Positions 7,937 to 15,515 of a stretch of 64,000 nucleotides of DNA are shown here, piece by piece. The position numbers were made by a program, and so were the translations under genes. A model generated the notes under the pieces. The model was not told the DNA's origin and ran no database searches. It saw only the letters and a list, made by a program, of their open reading frames with translations. The first letter of the stretch is position 1. Each line of letters begins with the position of its first letter. The DNA is from Rivibacter sp049446155 (GTDB taxonomy: Bacteria; Pseudomonadota; Gammaproteobacteria; Burkholderiales; Burkholderiaceae_C), in assembly GCF_049446155.1 (NCBI RefSeq), contig NZ_JBMSEE010000001.1, forward strand, positions 724,092-788,091. Direction: 5' to 3'.

Positions 7937-9775
7937 ATGATCACGCTCGGCATCAACGCCGCCTACCACGACAGCTCGGCGGCGATCGTCGTCGACGGAC
8001 GCATCGTCGCGGCCTGCGAGGAGGAGCGCTTCACGCGCATCAAGCACGCCAAGCGGCCGGTGCCGTTCTCGGCCTGGGAGCTGCCGTTCAACGCGATCGG
8101 CCACTGCCTGGCGGCCTGCGGCGCGACGATGGAAGACGTCGACCACGTCGCCTACAGCTTCGACCCGGGCCTGTTCCTCGGCCCCGACTACGCCGGCGCC
8201 AGCGGCTTCTCGCTGCCCTGGCAGCCCTCGGCCGACGCGCCGGTCGACGACGCGGTCCTCGATGCCTCGTGGCGAGGGCCGTGGGATCCCGTGTTCGCGG
8301 CCTACGTCATCAACGCGCCGCGCTTCCTGCGCGATGCGGTGCCGCTGCACCTGCAGCGCCGCTTCGGACCGCCCGGCATGCCGGCGGGCTGGCGCTGGCA
8401 CTTCGTCAACCACCACCTCGCGCACCAGGCCAGCGCCTTCCTGTGCGCGCCGTTCAGCCGCTGCGCGATGATGACGCTCGACGGCCGCGGCGAACGCGCC
8501 ACCACCAGCTACGGCGCCTGGCGCGACGGCGCCTACGAACACCTCGGCCAGGTCGAGGTACCGCATTCGCTGGGCATCCTCTACGAGCGCGTCACGCAGC
8601 ACCTGGGCTTCCTGCCGTCGAGCGACGAGTTCAAGGTCATGGCGCTGGCGGCGTTCGGCACCGCGCGCTTTCGCCAGCACTTCGACGACATGCTGCGCGT
8701 CGGCGACGACGGGCGCTTTCGCATCGAGTCCTACGAGCTCGCCTCGTGGGCCGGACCGCCGCGCGAGCGCGGCATGCCGCTCGAACAGGCCCACCTCGAC
8801 CTCGCCGCGTCGCTGCAAGGTGCGCTCGAGGAGGCCGTGCTCAAGCTCGCGCGCTGGCTGCACGCCGCGACCGGCGAGCCGTGCCTGGCGATGGCCGGCG
8901 GCGTCGCGCTGAACTGCCTGATGAACGCGCGCCTGCGCGACGAAGGCCCGTTCGAGCAGGTCTGGGTGCAGCCCGCGGCCGGCGATGCCGGCACCTCGCT
9001 GGGCGCCGCGCTGTGGGTCGACGCGCTGCAGCGCCGCGACGACGCCCCGGCGCCGCCGGCGGCCACCCCCGGCGTGCCGCAGGCGATGCCGCTGCCGCTG
9101 CTGCAGCCGCTCGCGCCGCGGCTGCATCCGATGCGCGACGCCTTCCTGGGCCCGGCCTTCGGCGACGACGAGATCGAGGCGCTGCTGAAGTGGGCCCGCG
9201 TGCCCTACCGGCGCCTCGCCGACGACGCCGCCCGGGCCGAAGCCGCGGCGCGCCTGCTGGCCGACAACCGCGTGATCGGCTGGTTCCAGGGCCGCATGGA
9301 GTTCGGCCCGCGCGCGCTCGGCGCGCGCTCGATCATCGCCTCGCCGATCGAGGCCAACATGCAGGCGCGGCTCAACGAGTACAAGGACCGCGAGGACTTC
9401 CGTCCGGTCGCGCCGGCGGTGCTCGAAGAGGCGATGCCGCAGTGGTTCGAGGCCACGCGCGACAACGGCGGCAGCTCGCCGTTCATGCTGTTCACCTACC
9501 GCGTGCGCCCCGACAAGGCGCAGCGCATCCCCGCCTGCTGCCACGTCGACCACACCGCGCGCATCCAGACCGTCGACGCGGTCGCCAACCCGCCGTTCCA
9601 CGCGCTGCTCAAGGCCTTCGAGGCGCGCACCGGCGTGCCGGTGCTGATCAACACCTCGTTCAACGTGCGCAGCGAGCCGATCGTCTGCACGCCCAAGGAC
9701 GCGATCGACGCCTTCCACAGCACGCCGCTGGATGCGCTGTTCATCGAGTCCTTCCTGCTGGAGAAGGACCGATGA
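7937..9775 (+). CDS. NodU/CmcH-family carbamoyltransferase
   Basis: 612 residues. The N-terminal TsaD-like half has LGINAAYHDSSAAI, the glutamate-rich EEERFTRIKHAKRP, the metal-binding HHLAHQASAF and TLDGRGE; the C-terminal half has GWFQGRMEFGPRALGARSI, the hallmark of the carbamoyl-transfer domain, and INTSFNVRSEP. Such enzymes use carbamoyl phosphate and ATP, through a carbamoyl-adenylate, to add a carbamoyl group to a hydroxyl, as in Nod factor and antibiotic sugars. Lying between two GT9 genes, it most likely carbamoylates a sugar of the glycan made here. The next gene starts inside its stop codon. Confidence 0.92.
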   Translation: MITLGINAAYHDSSAAIVVDGRIVAACEEERFTRIKHAKRPVPFSAWELPFNAIGHCLAACGATMEDVDHVAYSFDPGLFLGPDYAGASGFSLPWQPSADAPVDDAVLDASWRGPWDPVFAAYVINAPRFLRDAVPLHLQRRFGPPGMPAGWRWHFVNHHLAHQASAFLCAPFSRCAMMTLDGRGERATTSYGAWRDGAYEHLGQVEVPHSLGILYERVTQHLGFLPSSDEFKVMALAAFGTARFRQHFDDMLRVGDDGRFRIESYELASWAGPPRERGMPLEQAHLDLAASLQGALEEAVLKLARWLHAATGEPCLAMAGGVALNCLMNARLRDEGPFEQVWVQPAAGDAGTSLGAALWVDALQRRDDAPAPPAATPGVPQAMPLPLLQPLAPRLHPMRDAFLGPAFGDDEIEALLKWARVPYRRLADDAARAEAAARLLADNRVIGWFQGRMEFGPRALGARSIIASPIEANMQARLNEYKDREDFRPVAPAVLEEAMPQWFEATRDNGGSSPFMLFTYRVRPDKAQRIPACCHVDHTARIQTVDAVANPPFHALLKAFEARTGVPVLINTSFNVRSEPIVCTPKDAIDAFHSTPLDALFIESFLLEKDR

Positions 9776-9792
9776 GGGAAGGACCGATGAGG
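9763..9792 (+). repeat. 15-bp perfect tandem duplication over a start codon
   Basis: GAAGGACCGATGAGG occurs twice in a row (9763-9777 and 9778-9792). Each copy holds a Shine-Dalgarno-like GAAGGA and an ATG, so the GT9 gene has two in-frame starts (9772 and 9787) with identical leaders; the first also overlaps the carbamoyltransferase stop. Confidence 0.95.
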
Positions 9793-10902
9793 CCGGCCTT
9801 CGATGCGCCGATCGAGCGCATCGTCGTGCTGCGCGCGCTGATGCTCGGCGACATGCTGTGCGCGACGCCCGCGCTGCGCGCGATCCGTCACCACTACCCG
9901 AAGGCGCGCATCTGCCTGGTCGGGCTCGGCTGGGCCGGACCGTGGGCGGCGCGGCTCGACTGCGTCGACGAGTTCATCGCCCTGCCCGGCTATCCCGGCT
10001 TTCCGGAAACGCCGGCCGACGTGCGCGCGCTGCCCGACTTCCTGGCCCAGGTGCAGGACCGCCGCTTCGACCTCGCGATCCAGCTGCATGGCAGCGGCGC
10101 GATCGTCAACCCGCTCCTGGCCTGCTTCGGCGCGCGCAACATGATCGGCTTCCACGACGGCCACTGCTGGACGCCGCCGACGCCGCCCGACTCGCCGTCG
10201 TGGCTGCGCTGGCCCGAGCGCGGCCACGAAAGCCTGCGCCTGCTCGCGCTGACCGACCACCTCGGCATGGCGCGCCAGGGCGTGATGCCGCATTTCGACC
10301 TCACCGATGAAGACCGCGAATCGCTCGCCGCGCTCTGGCCCGGCCGCCCACCCGAGCGCTACGTGTGCGTGCATGCCGGCGCGCAGCTGCCGTCGCGGCG
10401 CTGGTGGCCCGAGCGCTTCGCGGCGCTGTCCGACGCGCTGGTGCGCCGCGGCTACGAGGTCGTGCTGACCGGAGGCACGCCCGAGGTCGAGCTGATCGAG
10501 TCGGTGGCCGACCAGATGGAGGAAGAGCCCATCGTGATGGCCGGCAAGACGGACCTGTGGAGCCTGGCCGCGTTGCTGGAAGGCGCGCTCGGCGTGGTCT
10601 GCAACGACACCGGGCTGTCGCATCTCGCGGCCGCGCTCGAGAAGCCGAGCGTCGTCGTCAGCTGCGGCTCGGATGTCGAGCGCTGGGCGCCGCTGAACCG
10701 CCAGCTGCACCGCGTCGTCGCGGCCGACGTCGAGTGCCGGCCCTGCGCTCACCGCGATTGCCCGATCGGCCACGGCTGCGCCACGGCGATCGAGGTGGCC
10801 GACGTGCTCGAGGCCTGCTGGTTCGCGCCGCCGCGCGGCACCGCGCGTCGCGCCGGCGTGCGCATCGCCGCCGCGCAGGGGAATGCGCTGAACGGGCCAT
10901 GA
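9772..10902 (+). CDS. GT9 (heptosyltransferase-like) glycosyltransferase, second copy
   Basis: 376 residues. RIVVLRALMLGDMLCATPALRAIR is the GT9 N-terminal signature, and VCVHAGAQLPSRRWWPERFAAL with VCNDTGLSHLAAALEKPSVVV forms the C-terminal donor domain; a CRPCAHRDCPIGHGC cysteine cluster follows. It differs clearly from the GT9 at 6801, so it probably adds a different residue. The first ATG overlaps the preceding stop (ATGA); a duplicated ribosome-binding site and ATG 15 bases downstream gives an equally good start. The following gene overlaps by ATGA. Confidence 0.88.
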   Translation: MREGPMRPAFDAPIERIVVLRALMLGDMLCATPALRAIRHHYPKARICLVGLGWAGPWAARLDCVDEFIALPGYPGFPETPADVRALPDFLAQVQDRRFDLAIQLHGSGAIVNPLLACFGARNMIGFHDGHCWTPPTPPDSPSWLRWPERGHESLRLLALTDHLGMARQGVMPHFDLTDEDRESLAALWPGRPPERYVCVHAGAQLPSRRWWPERFAALSDALVRRGYEVVLTGGTPEVELIESVADQMEEEPIVMAGKTDLWSLAALLEGALGVVCNDTGLSHLAAALEKPSVVVSCGSDVERWAPLNRQLHRVVAADVECRPCAHRDCPIGHGCATAIEVADVLEACWFAPPRGTARRAGVRIAAAQGNALNGP

Positions 10903-11843
10903 CGCGGCGGCTGCGCATCCTCACCTGGCACGTGCACGGCAACTACCTGCACTACCTGAGCCACATCCCGCACGATCTTTGGCTGGTGCATGACACCAGC
11001 GGCCAGCCGTTTCGCAGCGGCCGCAGCGGCCGCCTGCCGTGGTCGGACAACGTGCACGACGCGCCGGTCAGCGACCTGCCCGGCATGCGCTTCGACGCGG
11101 TGCTCTACCAGTCGCGCCACAACTGGCTGCACGACCGCCACCTGCTCAGCGCCGAACAGCACGCGCTGCCGGTCATCGCGCTCGAGCACGATCCGCCCCA
11201 GGAGCACCCGACCAACACGCGCCACTGGGCGGCCGACGAGGCGGCGGCCATCGTCCACGTCACCGCGTTCAATGCGCTGATGTGGGACAACGGCCGCGCG
11301 CGCAGCGTCGTGATCGAGCACGGCGTGCGGCCGCTCGCCGCGGCGCGCTACAGCGGTGAGATCGAAGCCGGCATCACCGTCGTCAACGACCTCGCCAAAC
11401 GTGGCCGCCGGCTCGGCCTCGATGTCTTCGAGCAGGCGCGCGAGCGCGCGCCGCTGGTGCTCGCCGGCATGGGCAGCGAGGCCTTGGGCGGCATCGGCGA
11501 GATCGCGCACGACGAGCTCGCCAGCGTGATGGCGCGCCACCGCTTCTTCTTCCATCCGGTGCGCTACACCAGCCTCGGCCTCACGCTGCTGGAAGCGATG
11601 TTCGCCGGCGTGCCGGTCGTCGCGCTGGCGACCACCGAGCTCGCCTCGGTGCTGCGCGACGGCGACACCGGCTTCATCGACACCCGCCCCGAGGTGCTGC
11701 ACGAGCGCATGCAGGAACTGCTCGCCAACCGCACGCTCGCGCAGGCGCTCGGCGAGCGCGGCCGGCGGCTGGCGATGTCGCGCTTCTCGATCGGGCGCTT
11801 CGCGGCGGACTGGGATCGACTGCTGCGCGAGGTGTGCGGCTAG
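10899..11843 (+). CDS. GT-B glycosyltransferase, last gene of the polysaccharide operon
   Basis: 314 residues, shorter than usual GT4 enzymes. The N-terminal part is ILTWHVHGNYLHYLSHIPHDLWL; the C-terminal part has the donor-binding stretch FFFHPVRYTSLGLTLLEAMFAGVPVVAL with a Glu in the usual place of the E-x7-E motif. The gene overlaps the GT9 before it by four bases. A long inverted repeat lies after the stop and ends the operon. Substrates are not predictable. Confidence 0.8.
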   Translation: MTRRLRILTWHVHGNYLHYLSHIPHDLWLVHDTSGQPFRSGRSGRLPWSDNVHDAPVSDLPGMRFDAVLYQSRHNWLHDRHLLSAEQHALPVIALEHDPPQEHPTNTRHWAADEAAAIVHVTAFNALMWDNGRARSVVIEHGVRPLAAARYSGEIEAGITVVNDLAKRGRRLGLDVFEQARERAPLVLAGMGSEALGGIGEIAHDELASVMARHRFFFHPVRYTSLGLTLLEAMFAGVPVVALATTELASVLRDGDTGFIDTRPEVLHERMQELLANRTLAQALGERGRRLAMSRFSIGRFAADWDRLLREVCG

Positions 11844-11867
11844 GGTTGGACGGCAACTTGCGTTGCC

Positions 11868-11963
11868 CCCTCACCCCTGCCCTCTCCCCCTGGCGGGGGC
11901 GAGGGAGCTTGGGGCGTGGGGGGTGCGCCCTCTCCCGCGTGCGGGAGAGGGTTGGGGTGAGGG
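11868..11963. repeat. Compound palindromic repeat between convergent genes
   Basis: CCCTCACCCC-TG-CCCTCTCCC at the left pairs with GGGAGAGGG-TT-GGGGTGAGGG at the right, and each arm contains its own small hairpin. The right 36 bases (11928-11963) recur without change at 46603-46638. It lies between the operon end (11843) and the stop of the DUF2383 gene (11965). Confidence 0.85.
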
Positions 11964-11964
11964 C

Positions 11965-12420
11965 TCAGGCCGTCGTCCTCAACGAGTTGCGCAGGTTGCG
12001 CACCTGGTCGTGGTGGCGCAGCGCACCTTCATACTGCCGCTGGACCGTCGCGCGCAGGTTGGCCGGCAGGTCCTGCTTTTCCAGCGCGCGGCGATAGCGC
12101 GCCACCGCGGCATCCTCGCCGCGCTCGCATTCCTCGAGCATCGCGAGGTCGGTGTAGCCCGACAGCGTGCCGCGCACCGCGACCCAGCCGCGGTGCAGTG
12201 CGCCGGCCGCGGTGCCGCGGTCGTCGGGGCGCCCGCCGAGTTCGGTCACGTGGGCCTGCAGCTCGCGCGCGGCCAGCGCGCATTCGTCGGCGCGCTGCAG
12301 CAGGAGGCTGCGGATGTCGTCGCGCTTGGTGTGTTCGGCGCAGGCGCGAAAGCCGTACTCGCCGTCCTTGCAGTTCTCGATCAGATCATTGAGAACGCCG
12401 ATCGCTTCCTCGTTCTTCAT
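11965..12420 (-). CDS. PA2169-type four-helix-bundle protein (DUF2383)
   Basis: 151 residues, almost all helical, with NDLIENCKDGEYGFRACAEHTK and regularly spaced Glu/His residues as in ferritin-like bundles (AELQAHVTELGG, ECERGEDAAV). It matches the DUF2383/PA2169 family, often found near katE and Ku/LigD genes in Pseudomonas; its biochemical role is not established. A GGAG lies upstream of the ATG at 12420. It is downstream of the DUF378 gene by 53 bases and probably shares its sigma-54-type promoter. Confidence 0.85.
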   Translation of the reverse strand: MKNEEAIGVLNDLIENCKDGEYGFRACAEHTKRDDIRSLLLQRADECALAARELQAHVTELGGRPDDRGTAAGALHRGWVAVRGTLSGYTDLAMLEECERGEDAAVARYRRALEKQDLPANLRATVQRQYEGALRHHDQVRNLRNSLRTTA

Positions 12421-12473
12421 GGTGCTGGTCTCCGACAGGGTCAACAGGGTTCAAAGGGCTCGGGCCGTGCGGC

Positions 12474-12725
12474 TCAATCCATGCGCGAGACGCGCGGCAA
12501 CAGCGACAAGGCATAGACCGCCGCCACGCCGAAGAGCGCGTAGACCGTGCGCGAGGCCGTCGTCATCGGGCCGAACAGCACGGCGACGAGATCCACCTCG
12601 ATCAGGCCCAGCAGGGCCCAGTTCAGTCCTCCGAGGATCAGCAGCGCGAGGGCCACCAGGCCGAAGAAGCCGTACAGGCTGGTGCGTTCCGCGAGGGGAG
12701 GAAGGGATGGGTTCAGTCGTTCCAT
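12474..12725 (-). CDS. DUF378 small membrane protein
   Basis: 83 residues with two predicted membrane helices: GFFGLVALALLILGGLNWALLGL and TVYALFGVAAVYALSLL, with the family pattern LNWALLGLIEVDLVAVLFG between them. AGAGGAG lies 7 bases before the ATG at 12725. DUF378 proteins (YuzA-like) have no assigned function. A sigma-54-type element ends 44 bases upstream; the DUF2383 gene follows. Confidence 0.85.
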   Translation of the reverse strand: MERLNPSLPPLAERTSLYGFFGLVALALLILGGLNWALLGLIEVDLVAVLFGPMTTASRTVYALFGVAAVYALSLLPRVSRMD

Positions 12726-12768
12726 AGGGGCTCCTCTTCGGGGGCGGTTGTGCCGTTCGGGACTCGGG

Positions 12769-12782
12769 GCAGTTGGCGTGCC
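12769..12782 (-). promoter_or_regulatory. Sigma-54-type -24/-12 element (site 3)
   Basis: On the minus strand GGCACG-CCAA-CTGC followed by C, 44 bases before the DUF378 start. One mismatch to TTGC in the -12 box; the GG-N10-GC core is kept. Confidence 0.6.
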
Positions 12783-12856
12783 CACGGCGAGACGCTCGGG
12801 CAAGGCGGCGCCGCATGACGGGCGGCGTGACGACGCTTACCGGACGGCATGCGAAC

Positions 12857-12870
12857 GGCACGACGTTTGC
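12857..12870 (+). promoter_or_regulatory. Sigma-54-type -24/-12 element (site 4)
   Basis: GGCACG-ACGT-TTGC followed by C. It ends only 13 bases before the ATG at 12883, closer than at the other sites, so either the transcript is nearly leaderless or translation starts further in. Confidence 0.65.
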
Positions 12871-12882
12871 CGAACCGCGGTC

Positions 12883-14160
12883 ATGAACAGGACACCGGGA
12901 TCGTTGGGACCGCGGCCATTGACGCTGGTCGACACCACCATGTACTGGAGCCGCACCGGCGGCGGCGTCGGACGCTACGTGCTCACGCGCGCGCACTGGC
13001 TCACCACGCGCGCCGGCTGGCAGCACGCGCTGGTCGTGCCGCGGCGCAACGGCGCCGAGTCGCCGCAGCACACGCGCTGCATCGAGGTCGGCGGCTGGCC
13101 GCTGCCCGGTTCGGGTGGCAGCTACCGGCTGCCGCTCAACACGGCCGAGCTCGCGCGCCGCATCGCCGAGCAACTGCCCGACCTGATCGAGGCCGGCGAC
13201 CCATTCGCACCCGCCTGGGCCGCGATCCGCGTGCGCGACGCGAGCGAGGTGCCCATCGTCGCGTTCTGCCACGGCAACCTCGCGGCGGTCGCTCGCCAGG
13301 CCTGCCTCGGCGGGCACCGCGCGCTCGAGCTGCCCGGCCGGCTGGCCGGCGCGGGGGCATACCGCCTCGCCGCCGCCTACCTGCGCACGGTCTATCGCCA
13401 CTTCGATGTCGTGCTCGCGCCCAGCCAGGCGATGGCGCGCACGCTGCGCGGCATGGGCATCGAGCGCGTCGAGCACCAGCCGCTGGGCGTCGACCGCGAG
13501 GTGTTCCAGCCCAGCCGTGCCGACCTGCTGTGGCGGCGGCGCCTCGAGAAGCAGCTCGAGCTGCCCTCGGGCGCGCGGCTGTTCCTCTATGCCGGCCGCC
13601 TGGCACCCGAGAAGCACCTGCAACTGCTGGCCGATGCGGTGGCCGCGCTCGGGCCGCGCCACTTCCTGCTGCTGCAAGGCCATGGCCCGTGCCGGCCGCA
13701 GGGCGAGCACGTGCGCTGCCTGCCGCACGAACGCGACAGCCTGCGCGTCGCGCGGCTGATGGCCAGCGTCGATGTCTTCGTGCATGCCGGCGACCAGGAG
13801 ACCTTCGGCCTCGCCGTGCTGGAGGCGATGGCCTGCGGCACGCCGGTCGTCGTGCGCGCGGCCGCGGGCCTGGGCGAGCTGGTGCGCGACGGCGCCGGCA
13901 TCGGCGTCGATGCCGATGCTCCGGCGCACGACTGGCCCGAGGCGCTGCGCGCGGCGCTCGAGCGGCCCAACGACTGCATCTGCGCGGCGCTCGCGCGCAG
14001 CGCCGAGCACGACTGGCGCCGCATCCTGCCCTCGCTGGCCGCGCGCTACCGCCAGCTGTGCCTCGGCACACCCGCGGCGGCGAACACGAGCCCGCCGCCG
14101 CCGGCCGCAGGCCGCCAACCGACGTGCCCGCCCACGCGCAACGCCCCGTCTGCGTCGTGA
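12883..14160 (+). CDS. Family 4 glycosyltransferase
   Basis: 425 residues. LVDTTMYWSRTGGGVGRYVL carries the acceptor-side glycine loop; VLAPSQAMARTLRGMGI, LFLYAGRLAPEKHL and FVHAGDQETFGLAVLEAMACGTPVVV make the GT-B core and donor site with E-x7-E. The tail is Pro/Ala-rich and runs into the deacetylase gene, which starts within it. The promoter-like element upstream lies so close that a TTG start at 12904 (after AGGA) may be the true one. The enzyme probably works with the neighbouring deacetylase on the same surface glycan. Confidence 0.88.
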   Translation: MNRTPGSLGPRPLTLVDTTMYWSRTGGGVGRYVLTRAHWLTTRAGWQHALVVPRRNGAESPQHTRCIEVGGWPLPGSGGSYRLPLNTAELARRIAEQLPDLIEAGDPFAPAWAAIRVRDASEVPIVAFCHGNLAAVARQACLGGHRALELPGRLAGAGAYRLAAAYLRTVYRHFDVVLAPSQAMARTLRGMGIERVEHQPLGVDREVFQPSRADLLWRRRLEKQLELPSGARLFLYAGRLAPEKHLQLLADAVAALGPRHFLLLQGHGPCRPQGEHVRCLPHERDSLRVARLMASVDVFVHAGDQETFGLAVLEAMACGTPVVVRAAAGLGELVRDGAGIGVDADAPAHDWPEALRAALERPNDCICAALARSAEHDWRRILPSLAARYRQLCLGTPAAANTSPPPPAAGRQPTCPPTRNAPSAS

Positions 14161-14945
14161 TCCACGACGCGGGCGCGCCGACCTGGCCCCGCTGCGAACG
14201 CTTGTGGCAGGCGGTGCAGAGCGTGGCGCCGTCGGCCGCGCCGATCCCGGTGACCTGGCTCGTCGTGCCGCGCCTGCACTGGGCGCCGTCGACGCCGGCC
14301 TTCATCGCCGGGCTGCACGAGGCGGTGTCGCGCGGCGACGAGCTCGCGCTGCACGGCTACAGCCACGTCGACGCGGCGCGGCCGCGGCACCCGCTCGACT
14401 GGTGGCTGCGGCGCATCTACACGCGCGCCGAGGGCGAGTTCGCCGGCCTCGACGAGGCCGAGGCCCTGCGGCGGCTGGCGGCAGCGCGCGGCTGGTTCGA
14501 AAGCCACGGCCTGCCGCCGGCGCGCGGCTTCGTCGCGCCGGCCTGGCTCTGCAGCCCGGCGGCGCGCGCGGTGCTCGAGCGCGCCGGCTTCGACTACCTG
14601 TGCTTTCTCGCGCACATCGACGCGCCGGGGCGCGGGCGCCGCCTGAGCTCGCTGGCGCACGCCTACAGCACGCGCTCGGCGTGGCGGCGCCAGGCGTCGA
14701 TCGCCTGGAACGCCGTGCTCGCGCGCGTGCAGACGCGCGCCGCGCCGCTGCGCCTGGAGCTGCACCCGGGCGATGCCGAGCACGCGAACGTGCGCCGCGC
14801 GTGGATGCGGCGGCTCGAGGCGGGCTTGCGCGGCGGCCCGGCGCTGACGCTGGGCGGCGCGCTCGACGCGCTTCAGGACCCGGCGACCACGATGCCGCCC
14901 GTCAGCAGGCCGAGCGCGACGCCGGCCAGCACGTCGCTCGGGTAG
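14124..14945 (+). CDS. Polysaccharide deacetylase / DUF2334-like protein
   Basis: 273 residues from a GTG start that overlaps the transferase by 37 bases. VVIHDAGAPTWPRCERLW, then ELALHGYSHVDAARPRHP with the His-x3-His metal site, RGFVAPAWLCSPAARAVL and LRLELHPGDAEH, match the carbohydrate esterase 4-related DUF2334 deacetylase fold, which removes N-acetyl groups from sugars with a bound metal. The first catalytic Asp would be in HDAGAP. Its last 73 bases overlap the convergent PAP2 gene. No ATG is available at the N-terminus, so the exact start is uncertain. Confidence 0.8.
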   Translation: MPAHAQRPVCVVIHDAGAPTWPRCERLWQAVQSVAPSAAPIPVTWLVVPRLHWAPSTPAFIAGLHEAVSRGDELALHGYSHVDAARPRHPLDWWLRRIYTRAEGEFAGLDEAEALRRLAAARGWFESHGLPPARGFVAPAWLCSPAARAVLERAGFDYLCFLAHIDAPGRGRRLSSLAHAYSTRSAWRRQASIAWNAVLARVQTRAAPLRLELHPGDAEHANVRRAWMRRLEAGLRGGPALTLGGALDALQDPATTMPPVSRPSATPASTSLG

Positions 14946-15412
14946 TGCAGGCCCAGCGCGACGCGCGAGGCCGCGACCAGCGCCGCAAAGGCCCACAGCG
15001 CCGGCGCCATCGGCGGGTAGTTGACCGTCAGCAGGGTCGCGAACGCGACCGCGTGCAGCGTGTGCCCGCTCGGGAAGCTGAACTGGTCGAGCACGCGGGC
15101 GCGCGCGCAGACATCGACGCAGGCGATGAAGGGCCGGCGCCGCGCGGTGCGACGCTTGACCTCGCGGTAGATCATCAGGTTCAGGACGCCCAGCGCGAAC
15201 ATGTGCGCCACCACCGCCCAGCCGTCGCGCCGGTCCAGCCACGGCAGCGCGATCATCAAGCCGTACCACAGCACGCCATCGCCCAGCCGGCTCACGATGG
15301 CCAGCGACAGCACGACCGCGCGGTTCGCGAGGTGGCGCTGCAGCGCGAGCGTCCAGCGAAGGTCCAGCTCGCAGCAGTGGCTCCACGTCGCTTCGTACGA
15401 GGCGCGAGACAT
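14873..15412 (-). CDS. PAP2-family membrane phosphatase
   Basis: 179 residues with about five membrane helices. The three PAP2 motifs are present: KRRTARRRPF (motif 1, Lys/Arg), PSGHTLHA (motif 2, general acid His) and SRVALGLHYPSDVLAG (motif 3, nucleophile His and Asp). Family members dephosphorylate polyprenyl or lipid phosphates at the membrane; a role in recycling the lipid carrier for the neighbouring glycan is plausible. The open frame continues upstream to 15532, but that stretch encodes the palindromic repeat and is not likely translated. Weak ribosome-binding site. Confidence 0.88.
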   Translation of the reverse strand: MSRASYEATWSHCCELDLRWTLALQRHLANRAVVLSLAIVSRLGDGVLWYGLMIALPWLDRRDGWAVVAHMFALGVLNLMIYREVKRRTARRRPFIACVDVCARARVLDQFSFPSGHTLHAVAFATLLTVNYPPMAPALWAFAALVAASRVALGLHYPSDVLAGVALGLLTGGIVVAGS

Positions 15413-15438
15413 GAATTGGCGCCACCCAGCGGACGCCG

Positions 15439-15510
15439 CGGATCCGGCTTCGCCGGTCCGCTGGCGTCGCCCCCTCGAGGGGGAGGCGCCGAAGGCGCTT
15501 CGGGGGTGGT
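15439..15510. repeat. Cluster of short palindromes between PAP2 and the transferase
   Basis: GCCCCCTC-GAGGGGG and GCGCC-GAA-GGCGC hairpins lie close together, together with CCGGCTTCGCCGG. The sequence type differs from the CCCTCTCCC palindromes elsewhere in the window and sits between two genes read in the same direction. Confidence 0.65.
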
Positions 15511-15515
15511 CATCC

